From an uncultured Oscillospiraceae bacterium (GTDB lineage: Bacteria > Bacillota > Clostridia > Oscillospirales > Acutalibacteraceae): a stretch of DNA of 23,694 nucleotides. This document shows, in pieces, positions 1-7,928 of this stretch. The stretch covers positions 1-23,694 of the forward strand of contig UQFM01000022.1 of assembly GCA_900540295.1 (NCBI GenBank), written 5' to 3'. Position 1 is the first letter of the stretch. Each line of letters begins with the position of its first letter. Made by a program: the position numbers and the translations under genes. Under the pieces are notes generated by a model, which ran no database searches, was not told the origin of the DNA, and was given only the letters and a program-made list of their open reading frames with translations.

Positions 1-89
1 TCATAAAAAATGAAACGCATTTTCAGCGCGCATGGGAATACACCCAATACAACGCCTTAAAGGAATACGCAAAGGAAAATCAAGAATAG
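1..89 (+). CDS. C-terminal tail of an unidentified protein (5' end outside window)
   Basis: Reading from base 3, an open frame runs off the left edge and ends at TAG 87-89. It gives about 28 residues ending in ALKEYAKENQE, a charged helical-looking tail. The composition (Trp, Tyr, Gln, Glu) looks like real protein rather than random A-rich DNA, and an AT-rich hairpin followed by T's begins at the stop codon. I do not recognise the family. The visible residues do not resemble the usual end of GyrB, so a gyrB-gyrA arrangement is not supported. It is not certain that this frame is coding. Confidence 0.45.
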   Translation, partial: IKNETHFQRAWEYTQYNALKEYAKENQE

Positions 90-115
90 ACAGAATTTAT
101 CTATTCACATTTTTT
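84..115 (+). terminator. Possible weak intrinsic terminator after the upstream gene
   Basis: GAATAGA (84-90) pairs with TCTATTC (100-106) across a 9-base loop, and ACATTTTTTCTTC follows. The stem is short and AT-rich, so termination would be weak. It overlaps the stop codon of the upstream frame. A second AT-rich inverted repeat, ATAGATA/TATCTAT at 206-224, lies in the gyrA leader and has no assigned role. Confidence 0.35.
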
Positions 116-279
116 CTTCACTATACAAAACAAAATGGATTAAAATCAGCAAATAAAAGCAGAAAAAAGAAAGCAAAAACCAGACAAAGAAAGGCAAAAA
201 CACAAATAGATAAAAACTATCTATCCAATAAATTAAACGATTTGAAGTGCGTCAGATGCACGGAAAAGAGGTTCCATAC

Positions 280-2850
280 ATGAAAAAACATCAAAATGAG
301 CCGCAAAAGGAATACATTCCGTTCGAGCAGCAAAAAATTGTAAATGTGGAAATCAATAAGGAAGTGCGAAAATCCTTTTTGGATTATTCCATGGCAGTTA
401 TTGTTTCCCGTGCGCTGCCCGATGTGCGCGACGGCTTAAAGCCTGTGCATCGGCGTATTCTCTATACGATGTTTGAAAATAATCTGTATCCCGAAAAGGC
501 ATACAGAAAGTGCGCCGATACCGTCGGTTCGGTTTTAGGCCGTTATCACCCGCACGGCGACGCGTCTGTGTATGACGCAATGGTACGCTTGGCGCAGAGC
601 TTCTCGATGCGCTATATGCTTGTGGATGGGCACGGCAACTTCGGTTCTGTCGACGGCGACCCGCCTGCGGCTTACCGTTATACGGAATCGAGAATGAGCA
701 AAATTTCGATGGAAATGCTCACCAATATCGACAAAAACACCGTCGATTTTATGCCCAACTACGACGACCGTCTGAAAGAGCCTGTGGTTCTGCCGTCGCG
801 TTTTCCGAATTTGCTGGTCAACGGCTCTACGGGTATTGCCGTCGGTATGGCGACAAACATTCCGCCGCACAATATGCGAGAGGTTATTGACGGACTCAAT
901 GTGCTGATAGACAATCCCGATGCAACCGTCGAGGATTTGATGGAGCACATCAAAGGACCCGACTTCCCCACGGCGGGTATCATTATGGGCAGAGCGGGCA
1001 TCCGTGCCGCTTACGCGACGGGGCGCGGCAAAATCACCCTGCGCGCGCGCGCGGAAATTGTCGAAAACGAGAAAAACGGCAGGTTTTCGATTGTCGTGAC
1101 CGAGCTTCCCTATCAGGTCAACAAGGCGAGGCTGATTGAAAGTATTGCCGACCTCGTGAAGGATAAGCGTATTGAGGGCATTGCCGACATCAACGACTAT
1201 TCCAGCCGCGAGGGTATGCGCATGGTCGTGGATTTAAAGCGCGACGCGAACCCGCAGGTTGTCCTCAATCATCTGTTCCAGTATACACAACTGCAAATCA
1301 CTTACGGCATCATTCAGATTGCGCTTGTAAACGGCGAGCCGAAAACCCTGACGCTCAAAGAAATTCTGCAAAAATATCTGGAGTTCCAGTGTGAGGTCAT
1401 TACGCGCAGAACAAAGTACGACCTTAAAAAAGCACAGGACAGAGAGCATATTTTAGAGGGTCTCGCCCGCGCTATCGATATTGTGGATGAAATCATAGCG
1501 ACCATCCGTGCCTGTAAGGGCGGCACACCCGAAGCGAAAGCCGCGATTATGGAGAAATTCGGCTTTGACGACCCACAGGCGGCGGCAATCGTAGCTTACC
1601 GTCTCGGTCAGCTGGCGGGCTTGGAAATCAAAAAGATTTTGGAAGAACGCGACGAACTGCAACGGAAGATTGCCGATTATCTGGAAATTCTCGGTTCGGA
1701 AGCACGCGTGCTGGAAATTGTAAAAACGGAACTGAATGCCATTGGCGACAAATTTGCGGACGAGCGCCGCACCGAGATTGTCAGCGTCAGCGGTGAGGTG
1801 GACATTGAGGATTTGATTCCCGAAGAAACCTGCGTGTTTACGCTTACCAATATGGGCTATATTAAGCGTCAGCCTGTCGATACCTATCAGACACAGCACC
1901 GCGGCGGTAAGGGCATTAAGGGTATGACGCGCCGTGAAGAGGATATTGCGCAAACGATGTTCACCTGCTCGAGCCACGATTATATTATGTTCTTCACCTC
2001 ACTCGGACGGGCATACCGCCTGAAAGGCTATGAAATCCCCGAGGGAAGCCGCTCCAGCAAGGGTATGAATATTGTCAATATTTTGCCGCTGACGGCGGAA
2101 GAAAAGGTTACCGCAATGATTCGCGTGCCCGATTTCGGCACAGAAGATGCATACCTTTGTATGGTCACGAAAAACGGGATTATCAAGCGCACGGAATTGG
2201 ATGCGTACAAAAATATCCGCAAAAACGGCATTGCCGCCATCAATTTAGACGAGGGCGATGAGCTGTGCTGGGTCAAACTGACCGACGGCGAACAACAGCT
2301 GATGATTGCCACGAAAAAGGGTATGTGCATTTCGTTCAAAGAGGACGATGCACGCTCTATCGGCAGAACCGCGCGCGGCGTGAAAGCGATTACGCTCGCA
2401 GAGGGCGACTGTGTGGCGGGTATGTGCGTGCTTGACCCCGCGAAAAAGGTGCTGACCGTTTCCGAAACAGGCTATGGCAGACGTTCGGATGTCTCCAATT
2501 ACCGCGTGCAGTCGCGCGGCGGCAAGGGTTTAATCAATTACCATACGAAGCAGTACGGCGATGTTGCCGCGATTACGATGGTTTCCGAGGACGAGGATGT
2601 GATTCTGATTGCCTCCGACGGCGTAATTATCCGAATTTCCGCAGGCGACATCAGCGAGTTTGCGCGCCCGTCCAAGGGTGTGCGCGTGATGCGCATTTCC
2701 GAGGGTGAAAAGGTGATGACGCTGTCCGTAACGCCGAAGGAAGAGGAAAAAGCGGAAATTGCCGAGGGTGAAGAACCCGCAGAAAAAGCAGATTCTGCCG
2801 ATACCGCAGAACCCGCGAACACGGCGGCAGCGGCAGACAGCGAGGCATAA
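280..2850 (+). CDS. gyrA: DNA gyrase subunit A
   Basis: This is the type IIA topoisomerase subunit that cuts and rejoins DNA; with GyrB it introduces negative supercoils using ATP. The protein has 856 residues from ATG 280, chosen because AAGAGG at 265-270 lies 9 bases upstream. The open frame extends to 247 but has no ribosome site there. The breakage-reunion domain holds HPHGD (90-94) and the catalytic Tyr in RYTE (R133-Y134). The C-terminal beta-pinwheel carries the GyrA box QHRGGKG (539-545) and a second RGGKG near 757, which favours GyrA over ParC. The last 40 or so residues are an acidic, Ala/Glu-rich tail. The position equivalent to E. coli Ser83 is Ala95. The A-rich leader at 90-279 shows no convincing promoter, and no clear terminator follows the gene. 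Confidence 0.97.
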   Translation: MKKHQNEPQKEYIPFEQQKIVNVEINKEVRKSFLDYSMAVIVSRALPDVRDGLKPVHRRILYTMFENNLYPEKAYRKCADTVGSVLGRYHPHGDASVYDAMVRLAQSFSMRYMLVDGHGNFGSVDGDPPAAYRYTESRMSKISMEMLTNIDKNTVDFMPNYDDRLKEPVVLPSRFPNLLVNGSTGIAVGMATNIPPHNMREVIDGLNVLIDNPDATVEDLMEHIKGPDFPTAGIIMGRAGIRAAYATGRGKITLRARAEIVENEKNGRFSIVVTELPYQVNKARLIESIADLVKDKRIEGIADINDYSSREGMRMVVDLKRDANPQVVLNHLFQYTQLQITYGIIQIALVNGEPKTLTLKEILQKYLEFQCEVITRRTKYDLKKAQDREHILEGLARAIDIVDEIIATIRACKGGTPEAKAAIMEKFGFDDPQAAAIVAYRLGQLAGLEIKKILEERDELQRKIADYLEILGSEARVLEIVKTELNAIGDKFADERRTEIVSVSGEVDIEDLIPEETCVFTLTNMGYIKRQPVDTYQTQHRGGKGIKGMTRREEDIAQTMFTCSSHDYIMFFTSLGRAYRLKGYEIPEGSRSSKGMNIVNILPLTAEEKVTAMIRVPDFGTEDAYLCMVTKNGIIKRTELDAYKNIRKNGIAAINLDEGDELCWVKLTDGEQQLMIATKKGMCISFKEDDARSIGRTARGVKAITLAEGDCVAGMCVLDPAKKVLTVSETGYGRRSDVSNYRVQSRGGKGLINYHTKQYGDVAAITMVSEDEDVILIASDGVIIRISAGDISEFARPSKGVRVMRISEGEKVMTLSVTPKEEEKAEIAEGEEPAEKADSADTAEPANTAAAADSEA

Positions 2851-2886
2851 TAGATTGCGGCGCAACCGAACAGCGAACCACGAACC

Positions 2887-3234
2887 GTAGGGGCGGGTCT
2901 CCGTGCCCGCCCGCAAAAATCTGCACATACCGTAGGGGCGTGCATTGCGCGCCCGTGTAGGGACGGACGAAGATTTTCCTGTTGGGGAAAATGTCGCGAA
3001 GCGATAAAAGGGTAATGGTGAAGCCGTACCCCCGTCCGCAAAATCCGTACCAACCAATGATGACACGCAAATCCCCGTAGGGGCGAACTGCGTTCGCCCG
3101 AAAAACGGACAGCCGCGAGGGCTGTCCTTACGGTTCGCAAAACAAATGCGCAATCCCGTAGGGTGGCATCCGCAACGACCCGAATGAGGTTGGATTTCGC
3201 CAAAAGCAACGGCGCGAGCAAGCCCGCGCCCTAC
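2887..3234 (+). repeat. R1 repeat array downstream of gyrA
   Basis: At least four R1 modules start with GTAGGG: at 2887 (core GGGCGGG/CCCGCCC), at 2932 (GTAGGGGCGTGCATTGCGCG, then a GTAGGGACGG arm), at 3077 (GCGAAC/GTTCGC plus GGACAGCC/GGCTGTCC, ending CTTAC), and at 3158 (ending GCGCCCTAC at 3234). Each is a hairpin or a pair of hairpins with differing core sequences. No gene is apparent here; reading frames crossing the array are by-products of the repeats. The array begins 36 bases after the gyrA stop codon and could lie in the 3' end of its mRNA. Confidence 0.85.
2984..3031 (-). repeat. R3 double-hairpin repeat, inverted copy
   Basis: On the minus strand this reads GTACGGCTTCACCATTACCC, then TTTTATCGCTTCGCGACATT, then TTCCCC. 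It matches the plus-strand copies at 10263-10314 and 23651-23694. It sits between a GGGACGGACG arm and a CCCCGTCCG arm, so it looks inserted into or carried within an R1 unit. Confidence 0.75.
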
Positions 3235-3256
3235 ACGTACACAAAATACACTTTGT

Positions 3257-3294
3257 GCGATGTGTGATTCTTCGCCTACGGCTCAGAATGACAG
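3257..3294 (+). repeat. R2 repeat copy
   Basis: GTGCGATGTGTGATTCTTCG, CCTACGG, then CTCAGAATGACA. It follows an R1 unit through a linker ending CACTTTGTGC, the same module order seen elsewhere in the window. The CGCCTACGGC centre could form a short hairpin. There is no coding potential of its own. Confidence 0.8.
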
Positions 3295-3334
3295 GCTTTT
3301 CGGCCTTTATTCGCAGACCGATTTTGCGCAAATA

Positions 3335-3516
3335 AAGAACCGAGCTGCGAAAATTCCTGTTTTGACGTACGCGGTGCGAATCCAAAATAACGGCTCCGAG
3401 CCTAAATGGTGCCTGTTTTTGCAAATTTGGTACGAAGCAAAAGATTGATACAAATCCAAATAACGGCTCCGAGCCTAAAAAGCGCCTGTTTTTGCAAAAT
3501 CGGTACGAAATAAAAA
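3335..3516 (+). repeat. R4 repeat, three tandem copies upstream of the CPBP protease gene
   Basis: Three degenerate copies lie head to tail: 3335-3380 (GAACCGAG...CCTGTTTTGAC...GGTGCGAA), 3383-3442 (ACGGCTCCGAGCCTAAA...GCCTGTTTTTGC...GGTACGAAGCAAAA) and 3458-3516 (ACGGCTCCGAGCC...GCCTGTTTTTGC...GGTACGAAATAAAAA). GGCTCCGAGCC is a perfect short palindrome. Single copies occur upstream of mrp and metG. The 3' boundary GGTACGAAATAAAA is the best conserved part. Confidence 0.75.
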
Positions 3517-3525
3517 TTTACAGAA

Positions 3526-3559
3526 TTGACACAACTGCGGTGTATTTTCGTGTTATATA
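3526..3559 (+). promoter_or_regulatory. Possible promoter for the CPBP protease-tadA pair
   Basis: TTGACA at 3526-3531 is a perfect -35 box, and TGTTATATA at 3551-3559 resembles an extended -10. The spacing of 22 bases is longer than the usual 16-18, so the pairing is doubtful. It lies just after the R4 array and about 65 bases before the start codon. Confidence 0.3.
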
Positions 3560-3622
3560 TGTATACAAGAATAAGGATGCCTTTTTGGAGCCTTTTGTAT
3601 ATTTGCAGAAAAGAGAATGTGT

Positions 3623-4972
3623 ATGGACGAACAAAAGAATACAACTTATGAAATGCCGCCGAACGGCACGGCTTCGGCACAGGCGGAAGCGCAAACCGCA
3701 CAAAATCCGAATACAAACGGCGGTTCACAGGGCGCGTATACGCAAAACCCGAACGGATATACCGCACAGAACGCCCCCTCGGGCAGTGCGCAAAATCCGT
3801 ATACACAAAATCCTTACGCGAACCGCGCACAGCAAAGCTACGGTCAAAATCCCTATGCGCAAAATCAAAATCCTTACGGAAACGGACAGAATCCGTATGG
3901 GCAGTACAATGCGGGCTACGGACAATATCCGTACGGTCAGCCGACGTACCGCGCGCCGCAGACACCCTATTACGGGCAGTATTACGCAGGCGGCGGGTTT
4001 GTGCCGCTGAACACGCCTGATTTTCAGAAAAAACGGGAGGATACCTCGCGCCTTCGCAGAATGAGTATGGCACACGGACTTTCCGTGCTGGGCTTTTCCC
4101 TGTTTGCGTTTGTGCTTAGTTTTCTTCTGCTTCTGATTCCCGGTTTTAAATCCGTTTATCAGGAGAACACAAGCGCCTACATCGCGGTAAACGCCGTCTT
4201 TTCTTTGGTCATCATTTTTGTTCCGTTTCTTTTGAGCTATGTATATCAAAAAAAGCGGAATTTCATCAAAGATTTACCGCTTGGCACACCGTATGACGGC
4301 AAAGCCGCCGTCCTGCTCATTTTTGCGGGTCTAATGTGCTGTATTGTAGGCAGTTACGCGACCAATATATTATCTGCAATGGTGGAAGGGATGTTTGGAA
4401 TCACCTTTACCATGCCGCAGGATGAAACCGTGCTGGACACAGTCCCGAAAATCCTTTTGACGGTACTCGGCACAGCGGTTGTACCTGCGTTTGTCGAAGA
4501 ATTTGCCATCCGCGGTACGGTGATGCAGCCTCTGCGGCGGTACGGCGATAAATTTGCAATCGCAATGTCAGCGCTCGTATTCGCGATGATGCACGGCAAC
4601 ATGGTGCAGATTCCGTTTGCGTTTATTGCAGGCATTGCCATCGGCTATGCGGTAACTGTCACAGGCTCCATGTGGGTCGGTGTCGCGATTCATTTCTTAA
4701 ACAATTTTACTGCGGTTATGATGCAGGTCGCGGTCGATAATCTGGCGGAATCTGCGGCGAATCTCGTCATTCTTTCCATGGTCGGTGCGATTGGCGTTGT
4801 CGGGCTTGTCTGCGCGGTGCTGTATTTTAAAATGTATGCACGCGTGCCGATGGGCGGCGGCGAAGGCATTTTACAGCGCGGAGAAAAGGGCAAAACCTAT
4901 ATCTGCACCGTGCCGATGATTTTAGCGTTTCTATATCTGCTGATTGAAACGGCGCAATATGTGGAATTCTGA
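3623..4972 (+). CDS. CPBP family intramembrane metalloprotease with Q/N/P/Y/G-rich N-terminal extension
   Basis: A membrane-embedded protease of the CPBP (CAAX protease/bacteriocin-processing, Abi) family, 449 residues. ATG 3623 was chosen over ATG 3617 because AAAGAG at 3610-3615 is correctly spaced only for the later codon. All three family motifs are present: EEFAIR (E292, E293, R297), FAMMH (F320-H324) and HFLNN (H357, N361). About eight hydrophobic segments lie after residue 150. Residues of roughly 25-130 are low-complexity and rich in Gln, Asn, Pro, Tyr and Gly, with repeated QNPY and NPYG units. This would be a cytosolic disordered tail before the first membrane helix. The substrate is unknown. 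The stop codon is one base from the tadA start, so the two are probably co-transcribed. Confidence 0.9.
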   Translation: MDEQKNTTYEMPPNGTASAQAEAQTAQNPNTNGGSQGAYTQNPNGYTAQNAPSGSAQNPYTQNPYANRAQQSYGQNPYAQNQNPYGNGQNPYGQYNAGYGQYPYGQPTYRAPQTPYYGQYYAGGGFVPLNTPDFQKKREDTSRLRRMSMAHGLSVLGFSLFAFVLSFLLLLIPGFKSVYQENTSAYIAVNAVFSLVIIFVPFLLSYVYQKKRNFIKDLPLGTPYDGKAAVLLIFAGLMCCIVGSYATNILSAMVEGMFGITFTMPQDETVLDTVPKILLTVLGTAVVPAFVEEFAIRGTVMQPLRRYGDKFAIAMSALVFAMMHGNMVQIPFAFIAGIAIGYAVTVTGSMWVGVAIHFLNNFTAVMMQVAVDNLAESAANLVILSMVGAIGVVGLVCAVLYFKMYARVPMGGGEGILQRGEKGKTYICTVPMILAFLYLLIETAQYVEF

Positions 4973-4973
4973 T

Positions 4974-5450
4974 ATGGAAAATACCGATTTTATGACGGCG
5001 GCATTACAGGCGGCGAAGGAAAGCGCCGCCGAAGGCGAGGTGCCTGTCGGTGCGGTGATTGTGCGGCACGGTGAGATTGTCGCTGTCGGCAGAAACCGCC
5101 GCGAAACCGTGAAAGACGCGCTGTCGCATGCCGAAATTGAGGCTATCCGTACCGCATGTGCGGTTTTGGGCGGATGGCGGCTGTGGGAATGTGAAATGTT
5201 CGTCACACTCGAACCGTGTCCGATGTGTGCGGGCGCGATTCTCAATGCGCGTCTGAGAAAAGTAACCTTCGGTGCATACGATTTGAAAAACGGCGCGGTG
5301 GAAAGCGTTATGCATCTTTTTGATTACCCTTTTACACATAAGCCGCTGTATGAAGGCGGTGTGCGGGAAGAAGAATGTGCCGCAGTCCTGTCGGATTTTT
5401 TCCGCGATTTGCGGAAGAATAAAGAAAAAGAGCGCAAACCGTCGGCATGA
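4974..5450 (+). CDS. tadA: tRNA-specific adenosine deaminase TadA
   Basis: Converts A34 to inosine in the tRNA-Arg(ACG) anticodon, allowing wobble decoding. The protein has 158 residues, the normal length for TadA. ATG 4974 was chosen because the frame aligns with TadA from MENTDFMTAALQAA onward; the TTG at 4944 would add 10 residues inside the preceding gene. GGA at 4963-4965 is a modest ribosome site. The cytidine/deoxycytidylate deaminase fold is shown by HAE (H52, E54; zinc ligand and proton shuttle) and PCPMC (C82, C85; zinc ligands). The start lies one base after the CPBP protease stop, suggesting translational coupling. The gene ends at a repeat-filled gap. Confidence 0.95.
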   Translation: MENTDFMTAALQAAKESAAEGEVPVGAVIVRHGEIVAVGRNRRETVKDALSHAEIEAIRTACAVLGGWRLWECEMFVTLEPCPMCAGAILNARLRKVTFGAYDLKNGAVESVMHLFDYPFTHKPLYEGGVREEECAAVLSDFFRDLRKNKEKERKPSA

Positions 5451-5453
5451 AAC

Positions 5454-5817
5454 CTGTAGGGGCGAACTGTGTTTGGCCGAAAAGCGGACAGCCGCGAGGG
5501 CTGTCCCTACAGTATGTAAAATAACCGCACAAACCGTAGGGGCGTGCAATGCGCGCCCGTCGAAATCAGATAAAACCCCAGGGAACAACACAGAGGTTGT
5601 TCCCTACACGTGAATCAAATTTATATTGTGCCGTGTGAGATTCTTCGCTGTCGCTCAGAATGACAAATCTTTGCAAACGCGTAGGGGCGCTTCACGATGT
5701 GCCCGCCGAAATCTGATAAAACTTCGCGGACGGACAAGGATGTCCGTCCCTACGCGCAAAATCAAAAAAATCAGCACTAACCCGTAGGGAGCGACGGTCT
5801 CGTCTCCCGACCCCTAC
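5454..5817 (+). repeat. R1-R1-R2-R1-R1 repeat mosaic between tadA and mrp
   Basis: Modules in order: R1 5454-5512 (CTGTAGGGG...GTCCCTACAG, with GGACAGCC/GGCTGTCC); R1 from about 5539, ending in the GGAACAACA/TGTTCCCTAC hairpin near 5606; linker GAATCAAATTTATATTGTGC; R2 at 5633-5665 (GTGTGAGATTCTTCGC...CTCAGAATGACA); linker TTGCAAACGC; R1 from about 5682 ending CGTCCCTACGCG near 5755; and a short R1 at 5784-5817 (GTAGGGAGCG...ACCCCTAC). These modules fill almost the whole gap of 455 bases. No gene or promoter is recognisable here. Confidence 0.85.
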
Positions 5818-5836
5818 ATTCTTACTGTAAGCAAGT

Positions 5837-5890
5837 AAAGAACCGAGCACAAAAATCCCCTGTTTTAACAGAGTGGGTACGAAATAAAAA
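5837..5890 (+). repeat. R4 repeat copy directly upstream of mrp
   Basis: GAACCGAGC...CCCCTGTTTTAAC...GTGGGTACGAAATAAAAA. The copy ends at the base before the AGGAG ribosome site (5891-5895) of mrp. It is therefore either part of the mrp leader or carries its regulatory signals. No good -35/-10 pair is visible inside it. Confidence 0.7.
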
Positions 5891-5905
5891 AGGAGATATG
5901 AAAAC

Positions 5906-6712
5906 ATGAGTGAAGGTTGTTCCGGAAATTGCAGTTCCTGTTCCGAGAACTGTGAAAAGAAAGATTTACGTTTGCCCGAAAATAAATACAGCACGGTGAA
6001 AAAAGTCATCGGCGTTGTCAGCGGTAAAGGCGGCGTCGGCAAAAGCCTTGTCACATCGCTTTTGGCGGTGGCGGCACAGTCAAGCGGCAAACAGACAGCG
6101 ATTTTAGACGCGGACGTCACAGGTCCGTCCATTCCGAAGGCGTTCGGTCTCCATGGCCGCGCGGAGGGCAGTGACGAGGGTATTTTCCCGATGCAGACCA
6201 AAACGGGTATCCGTGTGATGAGTGTGAACCTGCTGTTGGAAAAAGAGGACGCGCCCGTGATTTGGCGCGGTCCTGTGATTTCGGGTATGATTAACCAATT
6301 TTGGCAGGAAGTGATTTGGGGCGATGTGGACTACATGTTTGTTGATATGCCGCCCGGCACAGGCGACGTACCGCTGACGGTGTTTCAGGGTCTGCCCGTG
6401 GACGGTATCGTGATTGTCACCACACCGCAGGATTTGGTTACGCTGATTGTCAAAAAGGCATACAATATGGCGAAAATGATGAACATCCCCGTGTTGGGAT
6501 TGGTCGAGAACATGAGTTATTTCGAGTGTCCCGACTGCGGCAAGCAGTATGCGATTTTCGGCGAGAGCAAAATCGACGAGGTCGCAAAGGAGTTGGATGT
6601 GCCCGTCCTCGCCCGCCTGCCGATTGACCCGAAAACCGCCGCGCTGGTCGATAAGGGCGCAGTGGAGCTTGCAAATACCGATATGTTCGGCAGTGTGCTT
6701 GCGAATTTATAA
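5906..6712 (+). CDS. mrp: Mrp/NBP35 family iron-sulfur cluster carrier ATPase
   Basis: A cytosolic ParA/MinD-type P-loop ATPase (ApbC/Mrp) that binds a [4Fe-4S] cluster and passes it to target apo-proteins. It has 268 residues. AGGAG at 5891-5895 is 10 bases before ATG 5906. The N-terminus has a cysteine cluster C5-x3-C9-x2-C12-x3-C16. The deviant Walker A GKGGVGKS lies at 40-47, a DMPPGTGD motif follows near 148-155, and the conserved C-terminal CPDC (C208, C211) is the expected cluster ligand pair at the dimer interface. An N-terminal Cys cluster is a feature of the NBP35 branch, though spacing varies. The gene appears to be a single transcription unit, ending at a strong terminator 7 bases downstream. 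Confidence 0.93.
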   Translation: MSEGCSGNCSSCSENCEKKDLRLPENKYSTVKKVIGVVSGKGGVGKSLVTSLLAVAAQSSGKQTAILDADVTGPSIPKAFGLHGRAEGSDEGIFPMQTKTGIRVMSVNLLLEKEDAPVIWRGPVISGMINQFWQEVIWGDVDYMFVDMPPGTGDVPLTVFQGLPVDGIVIVTTPQDLVTLIVKKAYNMAKMMNIPVLGLVENMSYFECPDCGKQYAIFGESKIDEVAKELDVPVLARLPIDPKTAALVDKGAVELANTDMFGSVLANL

Positions 6713-6719
6713 GCCTGTC

Positions 6720-6750
6720 CCCCGTGTTCTTCGGAATGCGGGGATTTTTT
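6720..6750 (+). terminator. Strong intrinsic terminator of mrp
   Basis: CCCCGTGTTC (6720-6729), loop TTCG, then GAATGCGGGG (6734-6743) form a 10-base-pair stem with two G-U pairs, capped by a very stable C(UUCG)G tetraloop. ATTTTTT follows at once. Confidence 0.88.
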
Positions 6751-6837
6751 GTGTTTAGCAGACCTGCTTCGCGTGGAGAGTCCAAAGCGGGCAGCGTGCC
6801 TGGGTCGTCCCTATGGGCTTTGCGTTACAGTCGGTTT

Positions 6838-6917
6838 GTGCTGTGTGAGATTCTTCGCCGTCGCTCAGAATGACAGATTTGCACAAACCCGTAGGGGTCG
6901 GCGTCCCCGACGACCCG
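6838..6917 (+). repeat. R2 then R1 repeat modules upstream of the MBL hydrolase gene
   Basis: R2 at 6842-6875 (GTGTGAGATTCTTCGC, CGT, then CGCTCAGAATGACA), linker TTTGCACAAACCC, then an R1 half-unit at 6891-6917 (GTAGGGGTCGGCGTCCCCGA, then CGACCC). The stretch 6751-6837 has further fragments such as GGGTCGTCCCTATG. Nothing gene-like is seen in the gap 6751-7013. Confidence 0.78.
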
Positions 6918-7013
6918 CAAAAACTGATGAAACGCACGGAATGCGTCGTCTGGCGCTTTCCGCGATGTATAAAACGATATACCGCATAATATAAAATTTA
7001 AAGGATGTTTTCT

Positions 7014-7886
7014 ATGGAACTGATTCCCGTTGGTGCGCGCACCTATTACATAAAAAATGCCGTTAACATCGGCGTTTACAAGACGGATGATGCACATGTG
7101 TATTTGATTGATTCGGGCGGCGATAAAGACGCGGGCAAAAAAATTCTGAAGTTGTTGGCGGCAGAGGGCTTGCAGGTACAGGGCATTGTAAATACGCATT
7201 CCAATGCGGACCATATCGGCGGCAACAAACTGATTCAGGACAGAACCGACTGCACAATCCTTGCCGACGGGATGGAAAAAAGCTTTACGGAAGCCCCCGA
7301 ATTGGAACCGTCCTTTTTGTACGGCGGGTTTCCGTTTCGGGAACTGCGCAATAAATTTTTGCTCGCCAAGCCGTCGGCGGTAAAGCCTGCTGCGGGCAAT
7401 CTGCCGCAGGGATTGGAAACGTTTCCGCTGAAAGGGCACTTTTTGGATATGATTGGCGTAAAAACGAGTGACGGCGTGTATTTTTTAGCCGATTCGCTGT
7501 TCAGTGCGGAAACGATAGAAAAATATCATTTGTTTTTCCTCTACGATGTGCGGGCGTTTTTAAATACGCTGGATTTTTTACACACCCTGCGCGGCAAGCT
7601 GTATATCCCCTCGCACTGTGCGGCAACGGAAGATATTACTGCACTAATAGAGGTAAACCGTGCCAAGGTGGAGGAGATTGCCGCGTCCGTCTGCGCCGCC
7701 TGTCGGACGGAGAAAACCTTTGAGGAGATTTTGGCGTATATTTTTGAAAAGTATGCTTTGACAATGAATCCGAATCAGTATGTGTTAATCGGCAGTACGG
7801 TGCGTTCCTATTTGTCCTATCTGTATGACGAAGACCGTATCGCCTACCGTTTTGAAAACAACAGAATGCTTTGGAGACAGGTATAA
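7014..7886 (+). CDS. MBL-fold metallo-hydrolase with an HSNADH metal motif
   Basis: A cytosolic protein of 290 residues in the metallo-beta-lactamase superfamily; the reaction and substrate are unknown. ATG 7014 was chosen because AAAGG (7000-7004) is 9 bases upstream, whereas ATG 7005 would abut it. The fold is indicated by an early LIDSGGD strand, the metal motif at T61-H62-S63-N64-A65-D66-H67 (the position of HxHxDH), GHFLDMIGV, LADSLFS (Asp ligand) and PSHCA (His ligand). The second His of the classic motif is Asn64, so metal site 1 lacks one usual ligand. About 85 C-terminal residues form a helical extension beyond the core. It stands between a terminator upstream and a promoter downstream, so it is probably monocistronic. 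No clear promoter was found for it. Confidence 0.85.
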   Translation: MELIPVGARTYYIKNAVNIGVYKTDDAHVYLIDSGGDKDAGKKILKLLAAEGLQVQGIVNTHSNADHIGGNKLIQDRTDCTILADGMEKSFTEAPELEPSFLYGGFPFRELRNKFLLAKPSAVKPAAGNLPQGLETFPLKGHFLDMIGVKTSDGVYFLADSLFSAETIEKYHLFFLYDVRAFLNTLDFLHTLRGKLYIPSHCAATEDITALIEVNRAKVEEIAASVCAACRTEKTFEEILAYIFEKYALTMNPNQYVLIGSTVRSYLSYLYDEDRIAYRFENNRMLWRQV

Positions 7887-7928
7887 GCGGAAATATTTCA
7901 TGTATTTCATAAAATCTCAAAAAGACGG

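Noticed and set aside
32..283. Open frame of 83 codons before gyrA
   Set aside because: Lys/Arg-rich low-complexity translation of A-rich DNA, overlaps the gyrA start and has no ribosome site.
2530..3221. Long minus-strand open frames over the gyrA end and the repeats
   Set aside because: They are antisense to gyrA, run into R1 repeats, and show repeat-derived low-quality protein sequence.
2887..3516. CRISPR array suggested by several short repeats in a row
   Set aside because: Unit lengths and spacings vary, the units are palindromic mosaics that recur across the window, spacers are not unique sequences of equal length, and no cas genes are present.
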